Part shown: positions 9,790 through 21,961 of the stretch, one piece after another
Position numbering within the stretch: position 1 is the stretch's first letter
Layout: every line of letters begins with the position of its first letter
Assembly: GCA_012934845.2 (NCBI GenBank)
Contig: WNNJ02003319.1
Span: forward strand, 61,288 to 125,287
Length of the DNA stretch: 64,000 nt
From: Pomphorhynchus laevis
Taxonomy: Eukaryota > Acanthocephala > Palaeacanthocephala > Echinorhynchida > Pomphorhynchidae
Direction: 5' to 3'
The notes under the pieces: generated by a model
What the model saw: only the letters and a program-made list of their open reading frames with translations
Told to the model about the DNA's origin: nothing
The model's database searches: none
Translations under genes and position numbers: made by a program

Positions 9790-10760
9790 GCGCGAATGGG
9801 CACATAAATTGAACACTTCGAGCGAACTGATCTTCAAGATGGAACAGACATCACAGACTTCCGTTCACTTCCTTGACGTAGAGGTTTAAAAATGGGAACA
9901 GACTAGAAACAAAAATGTACCATAAACCGACATGGAAGCCCGTATTCTTACATGCATCAAGATGTCACCCTGCATACATAAAAAGAAATCTAATATACAA
10001 CGAAATGTTACGGGTGAAGAAAATCTGTTCGAAACCGTCAAATCTTATTGATGAGATAGAAAAAATGAGAACCCATTTTCTAGCCAGAGGATACAAACGG
10101 CGCCAAATACAGACTGCAGTCGACCGGGTAAAACGAATGAACCGAGGGGCGTTGTTATATAAAGAATTGAGATCACAAAAAGAAAAAGAGCCAACAACAT
10201 ATATTGCAATAGAATGGAACCGGCATTGTCGAAGATAAGGCAGGATTTACACGGACTAATTCGTGACGTAAAAAACAAGTTAGATATAGACGGAAATAAT
10301 GTGAACATTGTATATAATATACCATTAAAAGTCAAAGATCTATTGGTAAAATCTACCTTATCCGGAATAACCAATGAACAGAAACATAAATCAACACCAT
10401 GTGGGGATAAACGATGTTACACATTCGAAGATATGAAGAACGCATCAACGTCTAAGAGTACGAAAACGCAATTACAATATCACATAAGATCGACTAGTAA
10501 CTGCAAAAGTATCGGGGACATTTACCTACTACAATGCAGAGAGTGTCAAGCTCAATATGTTGGCGAAACGACAGGTCAGATGAACATTCGTATGAACCTG
10601 AGACGGTCGCAAATAAAATTAAAAAAAAACTCGCCGGTAATTCTTCAGTTCGTCATGCTGTTGAAAATAACTACAGCTTTGACATAACTATTCTAGAATT
10701 CAATGTGCAAGACACAGCTAAGAGAAAGTCACGGGAATTGTGGTAGTCGTCCTAGCTGAT
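9790..10760 (+). mobile_element. PLE thumb, linker and GIY-YIG endonuclease
   Basis: This is the C-terminal half of a PLE. It starts at the palm end (SVHFLDVEV), followed by the hallmark HASRCHPAYIKRNLIYNEML and a RGYKRRQIQ thumb, a linker (VYNIPLKVKDLLVKSTLSG), a Cys cluster (CGDKRC) and the GIY-YIG core DIYLLQCRECQAQYVGETTG. The coding path crosses frames, so it is broken. A non-coding end follows to about 10990, then a second PLE RT on the same strand. Confidence 0.85.
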
Positions 10761-10904
10761 GGCAGAATTGCTAGGTCCTTACACAGCTGTTCAACTGTAT
10801 GGCAGAGAGTGAAAAAAACAATGTGATTATCGGAAACAGTAGTGTGATTCTTCCATGTTTTAAAGTGTAAGCCATGTGCATAAAAACATTGTTGAGAAGC
10901 CATT

Positions 10905-10960
10905 GTGCTAGTGTTACTGAAGAAGGTAAGTATCCCGAAAACGTTATAAAATAAATCTTG
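10905..10960 (+). ncRNA. decayed hammerhead-like core
   Basis: CTGAAGA (10917-10923) fits CUGANGA exactly and CGAAAACG follows 13 nt later, but the intervening helix is weak (GG/CC only). It lies downstream of a PLE endonuclease, where related elements carry the ribozyme. A decayed copy is most likely. Confidence 0.3.
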
Positions 10961-11012
10961 ATTTTATTGTCCTGATTTCATCCAACAATAATTAGTATTA
11001 TATATATTAGTT

Positions 11013-12146
11013 ATGCCGCATCTCAGGCCCGGCTGTTTTTACATGCTCCCGAAGACACATAAGCTCAAACAACCATGTCCGGGAAGACCAATAGTCAGTT
11101 GTAACGGGACAGCGACTGAGAAGCTGAGTCGACACATTAACGAACTTATAAAGCCTCTATTGAATGGGGTACCAGCTCATTTGACCAGTACCACAGATTT
11201 CTTAACGAAATTCGACTCTATCAGGAGAAACTTGACAGCCGACCAGTCCTTGGTAACAATGGACGTGTCTTCGCTGTATACGTCGATAGACCACACAGTC
11301 GGAGTCTCTGCGCTGCGTGAAATGATGGAAAATGCTGGATGGAGTGTGAAGAAAATAAACTTCATTACAGAAGCAGCAACTGTAATACTGAAGAATAATG
11401 TCTTCCAGTTTAACGACGAAATCTATAAGCAAGTGAACGGTACCGCAATGGGGACGTCGATGGCCCCGACCTACGCAATCATCTATATGCATCAGTATAA
11501 ATGTAACATACTAAGGAAGCTTACCATACCTCCGCCTATATATGTGAGGTATATCGATGATATCTTCACAATCTTTCCGACCGCCGAGCTGGACATACTT
11601 AGAAACGCCTTCACTACAGCAGGATCTCTTGAGTTCGACATTCACTCAGGACAGAGTGCTATCTTTCTGGATCTTGAGATATACAGAAACAAACGGGGGC
11701 GGATCGAGACGGATATCTACAGAAAGAAGACTTTCGTGCCGACCTACCTTCATGCTCGAAGCAACCACTCGAAGTCCACGAAATAAAATATGATTAAGAA
11801 CGAGGCACGTCGAATTGTTCGACTCTGCAGCGATCACAGAGCACGGATCAAACATCTTGACATGCTTGCAGGAGCATTGATAAAGCGTGGCTACCAGAGA
11901 CGCCTAGTCTCCACCCTTATTAGCAGTTGTTTGATTCCCAAGGAAGGGCGCACATCGAAAGATGTCCCTAGGACACTGGTGGTAACCGACTATTGTCCCA
12001 CACTGAGGTACTTCGACACCGACGTAAGGAGGTTGACACAAACGGTGAATAGCCAAACAGGGTATAAGATAAGAGGGACAAAGGTCTACTACCGTTCTAG
12101 GCGTCCTGGTAGAATCACATCTTTAATTTATTTATTGATCTTCTGA
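11013..12146 (+). mobile_element. PLE reverse transcriptase (palm, thumb, part of linker)
   Basis: This is one of the best preserved PLE RT blocks here. The frame 11013-11786 shows GCFYMLPKTHKLKQP, GRPIVSCNG, VTMDVSSLYTSIDHTVGVS, GTAMGTSMAPTYAIIYM, YVRYIDDIFTIF and FLDLEI, then HARSNHS. A second frame (11790-12146) continues through IKNEARRIVRLCS and RGYQRRLVSTL into the linker. It lacks the RT N-terminus and the endonuclease. At about 12160 it meets a minus-strand PLE tail to tail. Confidence 0.9.
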
Positions 12147-12159
12147 AGATCCCAGGCGG

Positions 12160-13470
12160 CGGTAAATATAATTATCGTCTCCTGGGATTATGCTCACGTG
12201 ATTCAGCCATTTACTGTTCAAAGGAGAAATAGAACAACCAGGAAAGAACAAATTGATTATTATAAGACGTTTCGGCTGAAGCCTTCTTTAATCTAGAATA
12301 AACAATACACATGTCACAATAATTTAAATATATAAGTGAAAATAAAAATTATTTTATGTGAGTGTTTGCCAGTGGTAAACATGTTCCGCATTTAGACCAT
12401 TGGGACTGTCACTATATATTCTACCAACAATCTTTTGTTCATACGCTTTTCTCGTTATTTACGACGCTCAAGTTGCAAGCAACAATAATGTACTTCATAC
12501 AATCTAGCGTACAATGTAAGATCGCGTGCTCAATCACTTTATCGTTGCATCGCCTATGTTTATATTGTGAGCGTCGTAAATTATTTCGGCGGGCCATTGT
12601 TAGCGATGTCTCTCTGACATATTGTGTCTGACATATCTCACACTGAGCGACATACACTATTCCCGTTGACTTACAATTAGCATCATTCATTACGCTATAT
12701 ATTTGACCTGTCCGAGAACTAGTGTATGTGTGACTTGTCAACATAACACTGCAGGTGGCACATCGTTTGTCAGTACATGGTCGTGACACTCTTGTAGATT
12801 GATTATTACGTAGCAGCTGTCCTATGTTTCTACTAGTCAGGAAGCATATGCGTACTTTATTGCTCAATTCATCATCCACATCATTGAGTTCTTTTCGAAA
12901 TGACTCTAAGTAAGGGTGAAATGGCAATATCACTGTTGCACCCGGTTTTTGGCTCTCAGTCTTTTCCAGTGCTGTCTGTCGCGTCATTCTTCTTACCGCC
13001 TGACATTGTCTGTTAATGACTCTTCGTCTGTAACCCCTCTCTATGAATTCATTAGTCTATCTCGAAATATTACATTCGAAATCACTAGTATTCGAACAAA
13101 CTCGTTTCAGGCGCGGTGCTTCATCATAAATACTCTTCGTTTGGTACTCTGATGATGGTAGCTCGTTGCGTGGAGGTACATTGGCACTGATTCTTTTTTC
13201 CTATAAAATCCTGTTCTGTATGTGCCGTTAAGATCTTTTGATCATAATATCAAGAAAATTTACCTCATTTCCTGCTACGAATGTCAACTCAAGGTCACAA
13301 ATTGCCTTAAACTCATTTTGAAATCGTTTTAATGACACTTCATTTACTGGCCACACAAAGAAAATATCGTCGATATAACGACAAAATAGTAGTGGCTTTA
13401 TCTCTGATTTTCTAATCCATTCTTGCTCCATCATGTGCATAAAAATAATCGCATACGCCGGAGCCATCGG
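12160..13470 (-). mobile_element. PLE palm, thumb, linker and endonuclease, minus strand
   Basis: On the minus strand the element begins at 13470 within the palm (MAPAYAIIFMHMMEQEW, then LLFCRYIDDIFFVWP and VNFLDIMIK). It continues through a RGYRRRVINRQ thumb to a linker and the endonuclease frame 12987-12439: CTDKRCATC, then TGIVYVAQCEICQTQYV. A non-coding tail holds a ribozyme-like GGC-loop-GCCGAAACGTC block at 12266-12293. The palm start abuts a family C LINE on the other strand. It is broken in a few places. Confidence 0.85.
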
Positions 13471-14577
13471 AGTATGTCCTCTCTCATTGACTCAACCATG
13501 CTAGATCAGTTAAAATCGAGATCGAGTGAGACGGAGAAAGCGCGAATACTTTCAGTGTCCTCTCCCCACGCAAATGCTTGGCTACAATGTACAGCCAACA
13601 AAAGTCTTGGTCTAGCACTGACCGACAACGAATTTTCTGTCCTAATACGTTTCTGACTGGGCATTCCCATTTCTGATGAAATCTAAAGGTGCAGTATGTG
13701 TTACCGTAAAGCTGATTGTATGAGTTTCCATGCCTTAACATGCTCTTTTGGAGGTTTCCCAGACCTACGTCATAATGACATACGAGACATTGTTTTTCAG
13801 GCTGCACGATCGGCTGGAATGCACGTTGGTCGAGAAGTCCCGAACCTGATACAGAATCTCAGAAAAAGACCGGCTGATATTATAATTTATGGAGATCCGC
13901 CGGAAGCAGTGGATTTTGCGGTTACAAACCCGCTACAGAAGGCCTACATCCGCCATGCCGCTCGTACCCAACTTTTCTCTGCCAATGAATACGCCTTTAA
14001 TGTCAAAGATAGGAAATACCGGGCTCAAATGATCGAATCAGGGTACAACTTCACTCCCGCTGTTCTAGAGTGTTACGGAGGCTGGAATCCAGAGGGTGAG
14101 CAAGTAGTTAGGCGCATAGCTCGAAATTTAGCTCTTCGTTCATCAATGTCGTACGATATTACAGCAGCCCGCCTGTTTCAGCGTATTTCAATCGCGTTGA
14201 TGCGAGGAAATTCAAAAGCCCTTCTATCGAGCATTAAAAACAATTATCATCCATATTTCGACCAAATAAATCCGAACATTTGCCATCCTGAACCTCGCGA
14301 AGTTTGCATTCACAGTTCAACACCTGATTACGATTTTCTGGACTACACGATAATACATATGCGTCCGGATGTTGATGGCCAAAAAGAATTACCCCAATCA
14401 GACGAAGAAGCAGTTGCCGAAGCCCGCGAATTAAATATATCTGAAAGCGGGCCTACGGAGCCTTCATTCGCCAGCGTTTCCCGCATATCACTGAACCCGA
14501 CAAAGGGTTCCGACGAACTAATACCAAAATCCATATGCAGTCAAATCAACCGAGATAAAAAGTGTGAAGATCTTTGA
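13471..14577 (+). mobile_element. family C LINE, C-terminal Cys-His and RHN domain
   Basis: This is the C-terminal portion of the family C ORF2. It shows a Cys-His motif (CMSFHALTCSFGG), then LRHNDIRDIVFQAARSAG, RPADIIIYGDPPEAVDFAVT and a conserved downstream block (GWNPEGEQVVRRIARNLAL, RLFQRISIALMRGN). The frame 13696-14577 is open for 293 residues. The PAD...(V)DF pattern resembles a PD-(D/E)XK nuclease such as the C-terminal endonuclease of R2-type LINEs. That resemblance is inference. The copy is 5'-truncated at a joint with a PLE. Confidence 0.7.
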
Positions 14578-14633
14578 GGTGACAATTTTTGTCTGGAATT
14601 TTCGGAAACAAGTTACATGATTAAACACGTTAA

Positions 14634-15413
14634 GTGTCTGGAAGTAAGATCGTTAGGGTTGTACCCGATTATCCCAGCTTCCGAACCGCAAAACATATAT
14701 GCACGTATATCCTTAACACCTTTCCAATTCCACGATATCCACGAAGTCTGACAGGTCACAATGTACATTCCGTGAGCATTGCAAGAATGCTAAATATCAA
14801 AATACGGGAAATGGATGTATGCGCCAGAGAATATCGAAGCGAGACGTTTATGCGAAGAGCGTTAACCTGTTTAACATATAAGCTTGATCGTCGAAAAAGC
14901 GAACACAGTAGACGAAAAACAAGTGAGAGACGAAGACGACGTTGTCCGTATCTTCGAAGAAATAGACGAATGTTAAGCTTGCAAGGTAAGGCTTTTTTTG
15001 CGCAGAAACAACAAACAAAGAAAATAAGAGTACCAAGAATGTTTGAAGGTTCTTCAAGTGTGATCTGTGACAGAACTGTTGTCAGGAACCATCGACTTAT
15101 ACGTAGTAGTAGATGGAAGAATGTAGAACAGTGTTGCGACGAAGAATTACAAACGATAAAGCCATGTTACGTCCTGCTCGAATATTATACCGTGATATTC
15201 TGTGAGTTCCGTGAATCAGGATCTCCGTTTTCGGAAACATTCGTGCCAGCAAACTCGGACACATCTGCAAACGTGTACGATACAGCAAACACTTTGGTCA
15301 CGTTTACAAACCCGTACGAAGTCACAGACACCTCAGACACTTTTACAAACGCGAACGAAGCGAAAGTTCTTTTGGACATAGAATGTGAGACCCGTGTAAT
15401 CCGGTTTTGGTGA
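14634..15413 (+). CDS. unidentified 259-residue ORF
   Basis: A long open frame downstream of the family C fragment. It has a strongly basic middle (residues about 87-105, RRKSEHSRRKTSERRRRR) and a Thr/Asn-rich C-terminal section with a loosely repeated pattern (SDTSANVYDTANTLVTFTNP). I recognise no domain. It could be part of a 3' region, a gag-like ORF or chance. Nothing downstream to 15640 is recognised. Confidence 0.3.
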   Translation: MSGSKIVRVVPDYPSFRTAKHICTYILNTFPIPRYPRSLTGHNVHSVSIARMLNIKIREMDVCAREYRSETFMRRALTCLTYKLDRRKSEHSRRKTSERRRRRCPYLRRNRRMLSLQGKAFFAQKQQTKKIRVPRMFEGSSSVICDRTVVRNHRLIRSSRWKNVEQCCDEELQTIKPCYVLLEYYTVIFCEFRESGSPFSETFVPANSDTSANVYDTANTLVTFTNPYEVTDTSDTFTNANEAKVLLDIECETRVIRFW

Positions 15414-15639
15414 AACCGCATGATTAAGCTCTTGCTCGGGATTGAGGACGATGCGGATGAACTTCTGGACAGAAAGGGCGACACCGCGGCCGTCCCAGCA
15501 GACCAGAGCGACGCTACGCGCATGGAAGTCGTTGACTACCCGGTGAAACTTTATTGACAAATTTATTGACTTTTATTTTTATGACTCTGTGTGTGTTTTT
15601 TTCTTTCTTTTTGATGTTTTTTCTCCATATCATATTATT

Positions 15640-16006
<367 letters not shown>

Positions 16007-16019
16007 TCACAGTGTTAGT

Positions 16020-16047
16020 GGAGAAGGTACGGCCACGTACCTTCTCC
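16020..16047. repeat. 12-bp perfect foldback at a joint
   Basis: GGAGAAGGTACG (16020-16031) pairs perfectly with 16036-16047 across a 4-nt loop. It sits between the SPT16 fragment and family D coding sequence. Confidence 0.85.
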
Positions 16048-16049
16048 AT

Positions 16050-16450
16050 AAATTTTTCCCAGTGTGTACTACAAAGAATCCCCTGCAGAAAAATCAACTT
16101 AATCCGTAAAACATTAGAACGCAGACTAGTTTCCTGGAAGGCAAAGGAATTTAATGGTATTTTCAAAGAAGCACAGAATATACAAGATAACTTATAGTTA
16201 CGACGTCCAATGAAGCGACAAAGCTGGATATCACTATACCAAAATTTCGTGACAAAAGGCCGCATTAAAGCCGGTACATCGATTTTGTAAGATAGCCTCG
16301 AGTCAGGTGTTCTACTTCCTGATCATATTATAAATGGTGTTTCTGTACTATCTTTGCTTGATGACTTACACCCAGGTGCAGTTTCTGCTTCTACTGATGT
16401 GCTCTTTTCGGCCTCATTTTTGGGTTCTAAAGCCTACCAACCCTGACGTA
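16050..16450 (+). mobile_element. family D RT protein, region before the RT
   Basis: Plus-strand frames read RRLVSWKAKEFNGIFKEAQN, then FVTKGRIKAGTSIL and SGVLLPDHIINGVSVLSLL. This resembles the segment preceding the RT in a large group of invertebrate RT proteins whose C-terminus (seen at 47366 and 59800) carries a Cys/His and 'ARLDV...FIDV' domain. It is a fragment with stops. Confidence 0.45.
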
Positions 16451-16455
16451 TCAAA

Positions 16456-17330
16456 TCAAAGTTTTTTGATTTGCAGACAAATCAAAGTTAAGTCACAACG
16501 CAATTGATCTGGAAGGTCAATCAGAAAAAAGGAAAATAAAATCGGGCTCAGATGGTCACTTTGAAGAACACCTTTGTTAGTGATAAATGGTTCAGATTGA
16601 TCCAAACTGTCAGTTTTACTCAGAGCGCTGGGCTGCAACACCCCCTTTAGCAAATTCAGAAAGCGCCCTGATATTCCGGTATTTTGTACAAGTTTCCGTA
16701 TGATTAGTTCTATATTCACCGAATCAAAAGCTTTCTGATAATCTATGAATATAACGTATAGGTACGAGTGATTTGTGAAGCGGTCAAGAACGCGATCGCG
16801 AATTGTCTTGACAGCGTCCAAAGTAGACATTCATTTCCGAAATCCAAATTGTTCTAGTAGTAACAGAAAGCCTCGCGAAGCTACTAATCATGATGTCATT
16901 ATAGAAGTGAGCAATTTATAAGCGTAATTCAGTAAGACTATTACTCTACATATTACTATTACTCTACTTCTGGTTGAAAAAGAACTACCAGAAGTTACTT
17001 CACAAAGGCCATGAAGCCTCTATATGCTCAACGCATATCATGTCAAGCCCGTAAACCTTATTACTCTTCGAAGTGTGCAAAGCTCGTTCTATTTCGTCTA
17101 CAGTAAAAGCAAGATTGAGCGAATCATAATCATTGGGAGACGCGGTTACGCTGGTGTTTATAATAATTGTCTCGTTAATATTGAAAAAATAAAGAATATC
17201 GCGAAAATGATCTGTGTGCGGCGTTCAGCAGGGAAATCCACTTGGGCCCTTCTTGATTTATCTAACAATACTAAGTATTTTACAAGAATTCGATCTGATT
17301 CCGGGTGTTGGTTTTAATCGATAGTATTTG
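16456..17330 (-). mobile_element. non-LTR RT fragment, minus strand
   Basis: Minus-strand LINE RT. From about 17180 downward it reads TVDEIERALHTSKSNKVYGL, typical of the RT entry motif. It then shows LEQFGFRK, MSTLDAVKTIRDRVLD, YVIFIDYQKAFDSVN and KGVLQSDHLSPILFSFFLID. The YADD block is absent, so it is truncated at 16456. Stops and frameshifts are present. The clade is not assigned. Confidence 0.7.
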
Positions 17331-18074
17331 GACAATAGAATTATCGGGGTTTCAGTCCACTATAAAGACCTTATCCCACTTATCAAGTGCATTCCATAGT
17401 CTTAAGATTCATATCAATTGTAAAAAAAAACAAAAATAATTGGTCATCACCACGCTATTCATTTCATACAATCTCATTTTCCCGAATGCATGATTTTAAA
17501 CGAAACTTTGAATTTAAATTTACTAGGAACTCTAATCGAAAGCGCTGAATTTTGTGCCTCGCATCTTGAATGTGCATTCTGCCAAGATAGTTAGAGCTCT
17601 ATCTGTGAATCGAGATCACAGATATCTTATCCGCTTGTGGATAGCGGGTGTACTAAAGATGCGTATCATCGTGAAATAATGAGTTGGAAAGCTGATTGAA
17701 TCTTGCAGCTCTAGCCAGAATTTGTAATTATGGTGGTCGTTCCGTTAATTTTTGTAAATCAAGAGCTTAAGGGAAATATCAGGGCGGTATTAGATTTTCG
17801 GGGATTGAACCGTATGTCAGCTATAATACCAACATCGATATGAATATATGTGACGGCACCATATGGAGGTTGAGAAAAGTTTAAGGTGTTGGGAATCAAT
17901 CAGGAAGTTTGATTTAAAAGAATAGGGGTTAGAGACGAAGCATCCACAAATGCTTTCAGATCTAGTTCAAGGACTAAGGATATATGAACGTAAAGATGTA
18001 CAGAGAATGTTCCGCAGGTCCCGCAAAACATGATCCGATAGTTTTAATCAATTTTTTCAGTACGATTTGTAATA
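17331..18074. other. degraded sequence, weak RT resemblance
   Basis: No clear gene. At about 17740-17830 a plus-strand frame reads NIRAVLDFRGLNRMSAIIP, which weakly recalls RT fingers of LTR or DIRS elements. The rest is unrecognised. Confidence 0.25.
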
Positions 18075-18104
18075 ACTTGCTCATCCCAAAAGAGATGAGC
18101 AAGT
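18075..18104. repeat. 11-bp foldback (a second follows at 18126-18147)
   Basis: ACTTGCTCATC (18075-18085) pairs perfectly with 18094-18104 over an 8-nt loop. A second inverted repeat (TTAATCAA with TTGATTAA) follows within 50 bases. Both sit just before a pseudo-LTR starts at about 18190. Confidence 0.8.
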
Positions 18105-18189
18105 CAAATTTTTACTGTTCTCGCTTAATCAATTCAAATTTGATTAAACGCAAGAGCAATTTATTTGCAACTGGGATTTTCTTTTAAAA

Positions 18190-20418
18190 TTTACCAAAAT
18201 ATGAAGAATCGTAAGTTTTTTATCTACCGTCATGTCCATTATGTATAAATTGCATAACTTATTGGCTCAAATATTCAGAATTCATGTGCATTCATGCGCA
18301 TTTACTATCGACCGAGATAATCACAAGCAGTCCTTCTGATTAGGACTTAATCAACATGTACTGAGCCATGAACAAATTAACCGCATCTCAATGCACGAGT
18401 TCAGGTATGCTGTGCCTTTAACATTTGCTGAATTCAACAAATTTAGTATTTTTACCGTTTTATACAATTTCAAGCTCTGTTCGAACATCTTTTAGAATTT
18501 ACGTCAATATATATTAATCGCTACTTTAAACTCGTTGTTTGAATTCAACAAATTCAGTATTTTTACCGTTTTATACAATTTCAAGCTTTTATATAGATCA
18601 TATTGAAAATTGCTGAAATATGACGAAAATATCAAACCATTATTTTATCGAAGATATGTCGATGATATTCTAACAATTTTTGATCATAAGGAAGATGTCA
18701 TTGACTTCATGGATAAGTTACCCAAGGAAAGTGTACTTAATTTCACATGCGAATGGCTTAACAAATCAAATTTCTATTTTCTTAACGTTTCGATATTAAC
18801 ACATCTAAACCCATGTCTGTAGCAGTCTTTCATAAAACAACTGACAATAGTGTATACACTGACTATCACACGTTTACACCATACAAATATAAAGATCGGT
18901 TATAAAAAGTCTTGTAAATCGTACTATTCGCTATTCAACTGACAACATTAGCCTACAAAATGAGTTCAATCGTTTCAAACAATCCATGCTAAATTCTGGA
19001 TATCCTCTTATAGTGATAGATAAGGCTGTTTCAACAGTCATAAAACGATTTAAACAGCAGACAGTTTCAATTACACGTTACGACAATGTAGTCACAATCT
19101 ACTATCAACTTAATTCACCTGTTAATTTTGAAAATGATATTCGTATCATTAGAGACATTACACAACAACACGTAAAATGCGTCGATCCAAATAAACATAT
19201 TGACATAGGAGGCTATTACATTAAAAGAACAATGGGTCGCTATTCTCTATGAGAACGAGAACAGACACTGTAACAACCAGCAATGTTGTGTACAAATATA
19301 CTTGTAATAAAGATGGCTGTAATGCCTCTTATATAGGGTTCACACGTTGTAAGTTGATCGACTGAATAAGACAACACGGATATGCATCAAGTGCAATCTT
19401 CAAACAAGCACAAACAAATCATTGTTCGGAAACCAACGGCATCTGATTTCAAAATTGTTTTCAAGAGCAACGACATACAATTACTTTAAATGGCTGAGGC
19501 AATCACAATCAAACTATTCCAGCCATCCATAAATATAAAATACAATGAGATGGGATACGGTCTGAAACTGTATTGAATTCTTTCTTCTCTTTCCTCTTTT
19601 TCTTTTAATGATTTTATATTTTAGATTCCCTGTTAATGGTCAATATATGACCGAAATATTGGTTTCAATAAATAATAAATTTCAATAAACTCGATGTTTG
19701 AATTCAACAAATTCAGTATTTTGACAGTTTTAAGCAATTTCAAGCTGTTCGAACAATTTTTTGGAATTTAATTTCATTTCAAATTTACGCAAAATATGAA
19801 GAATCGTAAGTTTTTTATCTACCGTCATGTCCATTATGTATAAATTGCATAACTTATTGGCTCAAATATTCAGAATTCATGTGCATTCATGCGCATTTAC
19901 TTTCGACCAACAAGTCCTTCTGATTAGGACTTAATGCACAACTTTTTGATTAGGACTTAATGCAAAACAGTTTTTAATGATTTTGTACTTAAATTGTTGT
20001 TAATATAATATAATTTTTGTACAATGCGCAAAGATAAAGTAATTTTCAAATGAACCAAAGGCAACGTAAAGAGCAAAAATTGCCTTATTTAACATGCACT
20101 GAGTCATGAACAAATTAAGCGCTTCTCAAGGCACGAGTTCAGAAACCCATATGCTGTGCCTTTAACATTTGCTGAATTCAACAAATTTAGTATTTTTACC
20201 GTTTTATACAATTTCAAGCTCTGTTCGAACATCTTTTATAATTTACGTCAATATATACATCGCTACATAGCCTGATAACATTTACTTAAACATTTTTCCT
20301 GATTGCGAAATTCATTAGAATTCTTGATCACTGGAATTCTACACTGCTGAATTACTCTTAAACAACCAGATATTACCTTTTACGAATATTACCAATACAT
20401 AAAAGCACAGAATGAATC
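18190..20418 (+). mobile_element. PLE with flanking pseudo-LTR repeats
   Basis: A direct repeat of about 400 bases starts at 18193 and again at 19789, both beginning AAAATATGAAGAATCG. It brackets PLE coding sequence: a palm piece (LFYRRYVDDILTIFDH and FYFLNVSI, 18610-18822), thumb sequence (about 18900-19100), and a GIY-YIG domain (VYKYTCNKDGCNASYIGFT at about 19290-19350) whose tail continues past 19401. The 3' region carries the GGTC/GACC-GAAATATTGG block at about 19630-19660. The RT N-terminus is deleted. The arrangement matches the terminal duplications, called pseudo-LTRs, known in PLEs. It is broken several times. Confidence 0.8.
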
Positions 20419-20714
20419 TGCGCACATGCCAAACTGCAACACGAGAAAATAAAAATAAATATTAAACAGCAAAATAACATCACTAATAGACATTAAAAGT
20501 CATTTTGTTAGTAGACAGAGCAGATATACAAATTACAATTAGAAAACAATGAATACGCGCATACGCATATCTCAGCTTTATAACAAAATTGTGAAACGAA
20601 AGAAATATGCACTAAAAACATCGATTATTCTCATTAGCAGATTCTGAATCAATGACAACTATCAGCCGTCATTAAAAAACGATATTTTTAAATATCATTA
20701 AAAAACGATATTAT
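20419..20714. other. AT-rich spacer with a small direct repeat
   Basis: No gene is seen. The phrase ATCATTAAAAAACGATAT is nearly repeated at about 20670-20715, next to the start of the Naiad-like fragment. Confidence 0.4.
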
Positions 20715-21500
20715 TAACAATATTAATGATAAAGAAGGTGTATATCTAGATATGAACATTAAATTAACATTAACTAAAACTACTATTAATTTATATCGTA
20801 AAGATGACATTTAAATTTACAAGAAACATATTTTTGCATGAGCATTCATGCATACCATATAATATAAAATATAATACATTAAATAATGAAATTTTAAGAA
20901 TTGCAACAATATGTAATGATATTGGTTCTCCTCAAAATCATTTAAATTATTTAAAATAGATGCATATTTTAAACTAGGTTACTATAAAAATAACATCAAG
21001 CAGAAAATAGTAAAATATATAAATCAACACAATAATATAAAGAATAAATTTAAACTCTTAAGTGGCAAATTTTTATGGATGGATAATAAATAATATACTT
21101 TGTATTAGAATAAGATACTAGATAGTTATTTCAGAGGAAATACATCATTAGCATGTATTTGGCCCCGCTGCTATGTTGGGTAGAGGAGTTAGGGGCCGAA
21201 ACCTGATAGCATAGCAGTTCCTCCTGATGACCTCTAATTCTTATTCTGATACAACGTCTGTTATTTATTAGTCAATTCATAAAAATGACGTTTATTTTAA
21301 ATTTTATTTTTTATTTTATTTTTTAACTTGATTTAAATTATAGAAAATCTAAAAACAATTTTTAATTTTATTATTTAATTATTAAATTTTGATTTAGCAT
21401 TATTATGTTTTGTTTATTTTATAATTATATAACAATACGTAGACTCAGTTAGCTGATTTAATTTGTTCTACTGACATGTTATTATTGACCTGTGGACTTT
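20715..21500 (+). mobile_element. Naiad-like PLE fragment (palm end, thumb, 3' UTR)
   Basis: Plus-strand sequence reads NINDKEGVYLDMNIKLT, then the thumb DAYFKLGYYKNNIKQKIV and a terminus KFLWMDNK directly followed by a stop. No GIY-YIG domain follows. The 3' UTR contains a conserved structured block at 21161-21235 (CTGCTATG pairing with CATAGCAG) and ends ACGTAGACTCAGTTAGCTG. Minus-strand relatives lie at 21962, 22257, 49437 and 61622. A PLE RT without C-terminal endonuclease fits the Naiad or Athena type. The coding part is broken. Confidence 0.65.
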
Positions 21501-21961
21501 GTTTTCCCGGTAATATGACCTCTGTTAGAAATACTGAAACTATGTATTATTGGTTATGACTTTACTATTATTTTTTTCTTATTTTCAAACAAGCATGAAT
21601 TATTAATTCTTAAAAAAGGGAGAAGTTTGCATCCTAAGGTGTTTACACTTTAAAATGTAAACTGCTTCACGTGATCACGTTTAAGAGACCAGGTAATGGC
21701 CAATAGCTAGGTCGCGTAGCGCGTGGAGTGAAGGTGGTAGATCTTTATAGATCTTGTTCCAGCCTGCAACCGCCTTAAGCAGGGCATCCCCCTGTCAGAT
21801 GCTGCTGGATGGCCCGTTGTAAGTTTAGTCTGAGTCAACTAAACTAGGTGGCGACACCGAAAAAGCAACGTTAAAAATTATGACTTAAAAGTTAAATGTA
21901 CTCAACAATATTGGATTCGGTTTGTGCTACATAAACAAATCTTACAAATTAAAATCAGATC
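21501..21961. other. spacer with hairpins and a weak Pol III-like box pair
   Basis: No coding frame. The segment 21600-21860 is less AT-rich than its surroundings and holds small hairpins (GTTTACA with TGTAAAC; AGATCT repeated). TAGCTAGGTCG at 21704-21714 loosely fits an A box and GTTCCAGCC at 21756-21764 loosely fits a B box. A SINE is possible but not shown. Confidence 0.25.

Noticed and set aside
15185-15560. Minus-strand frames opposite the end of the 259-residue ORF
   Set aside because: Low-complexity Ser/Val-rich shadows of the plus-strand repeat pattern.
21161-21235. Conserved 70-base block with CTGATGA and CCGAAAC suggesting a full hammerhead
   Set aside because: CTGATGA lies after GAAA, and the required stems between them are not there. 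I keep it only as a conserved structured block of the Naiad-like 3' UTR.
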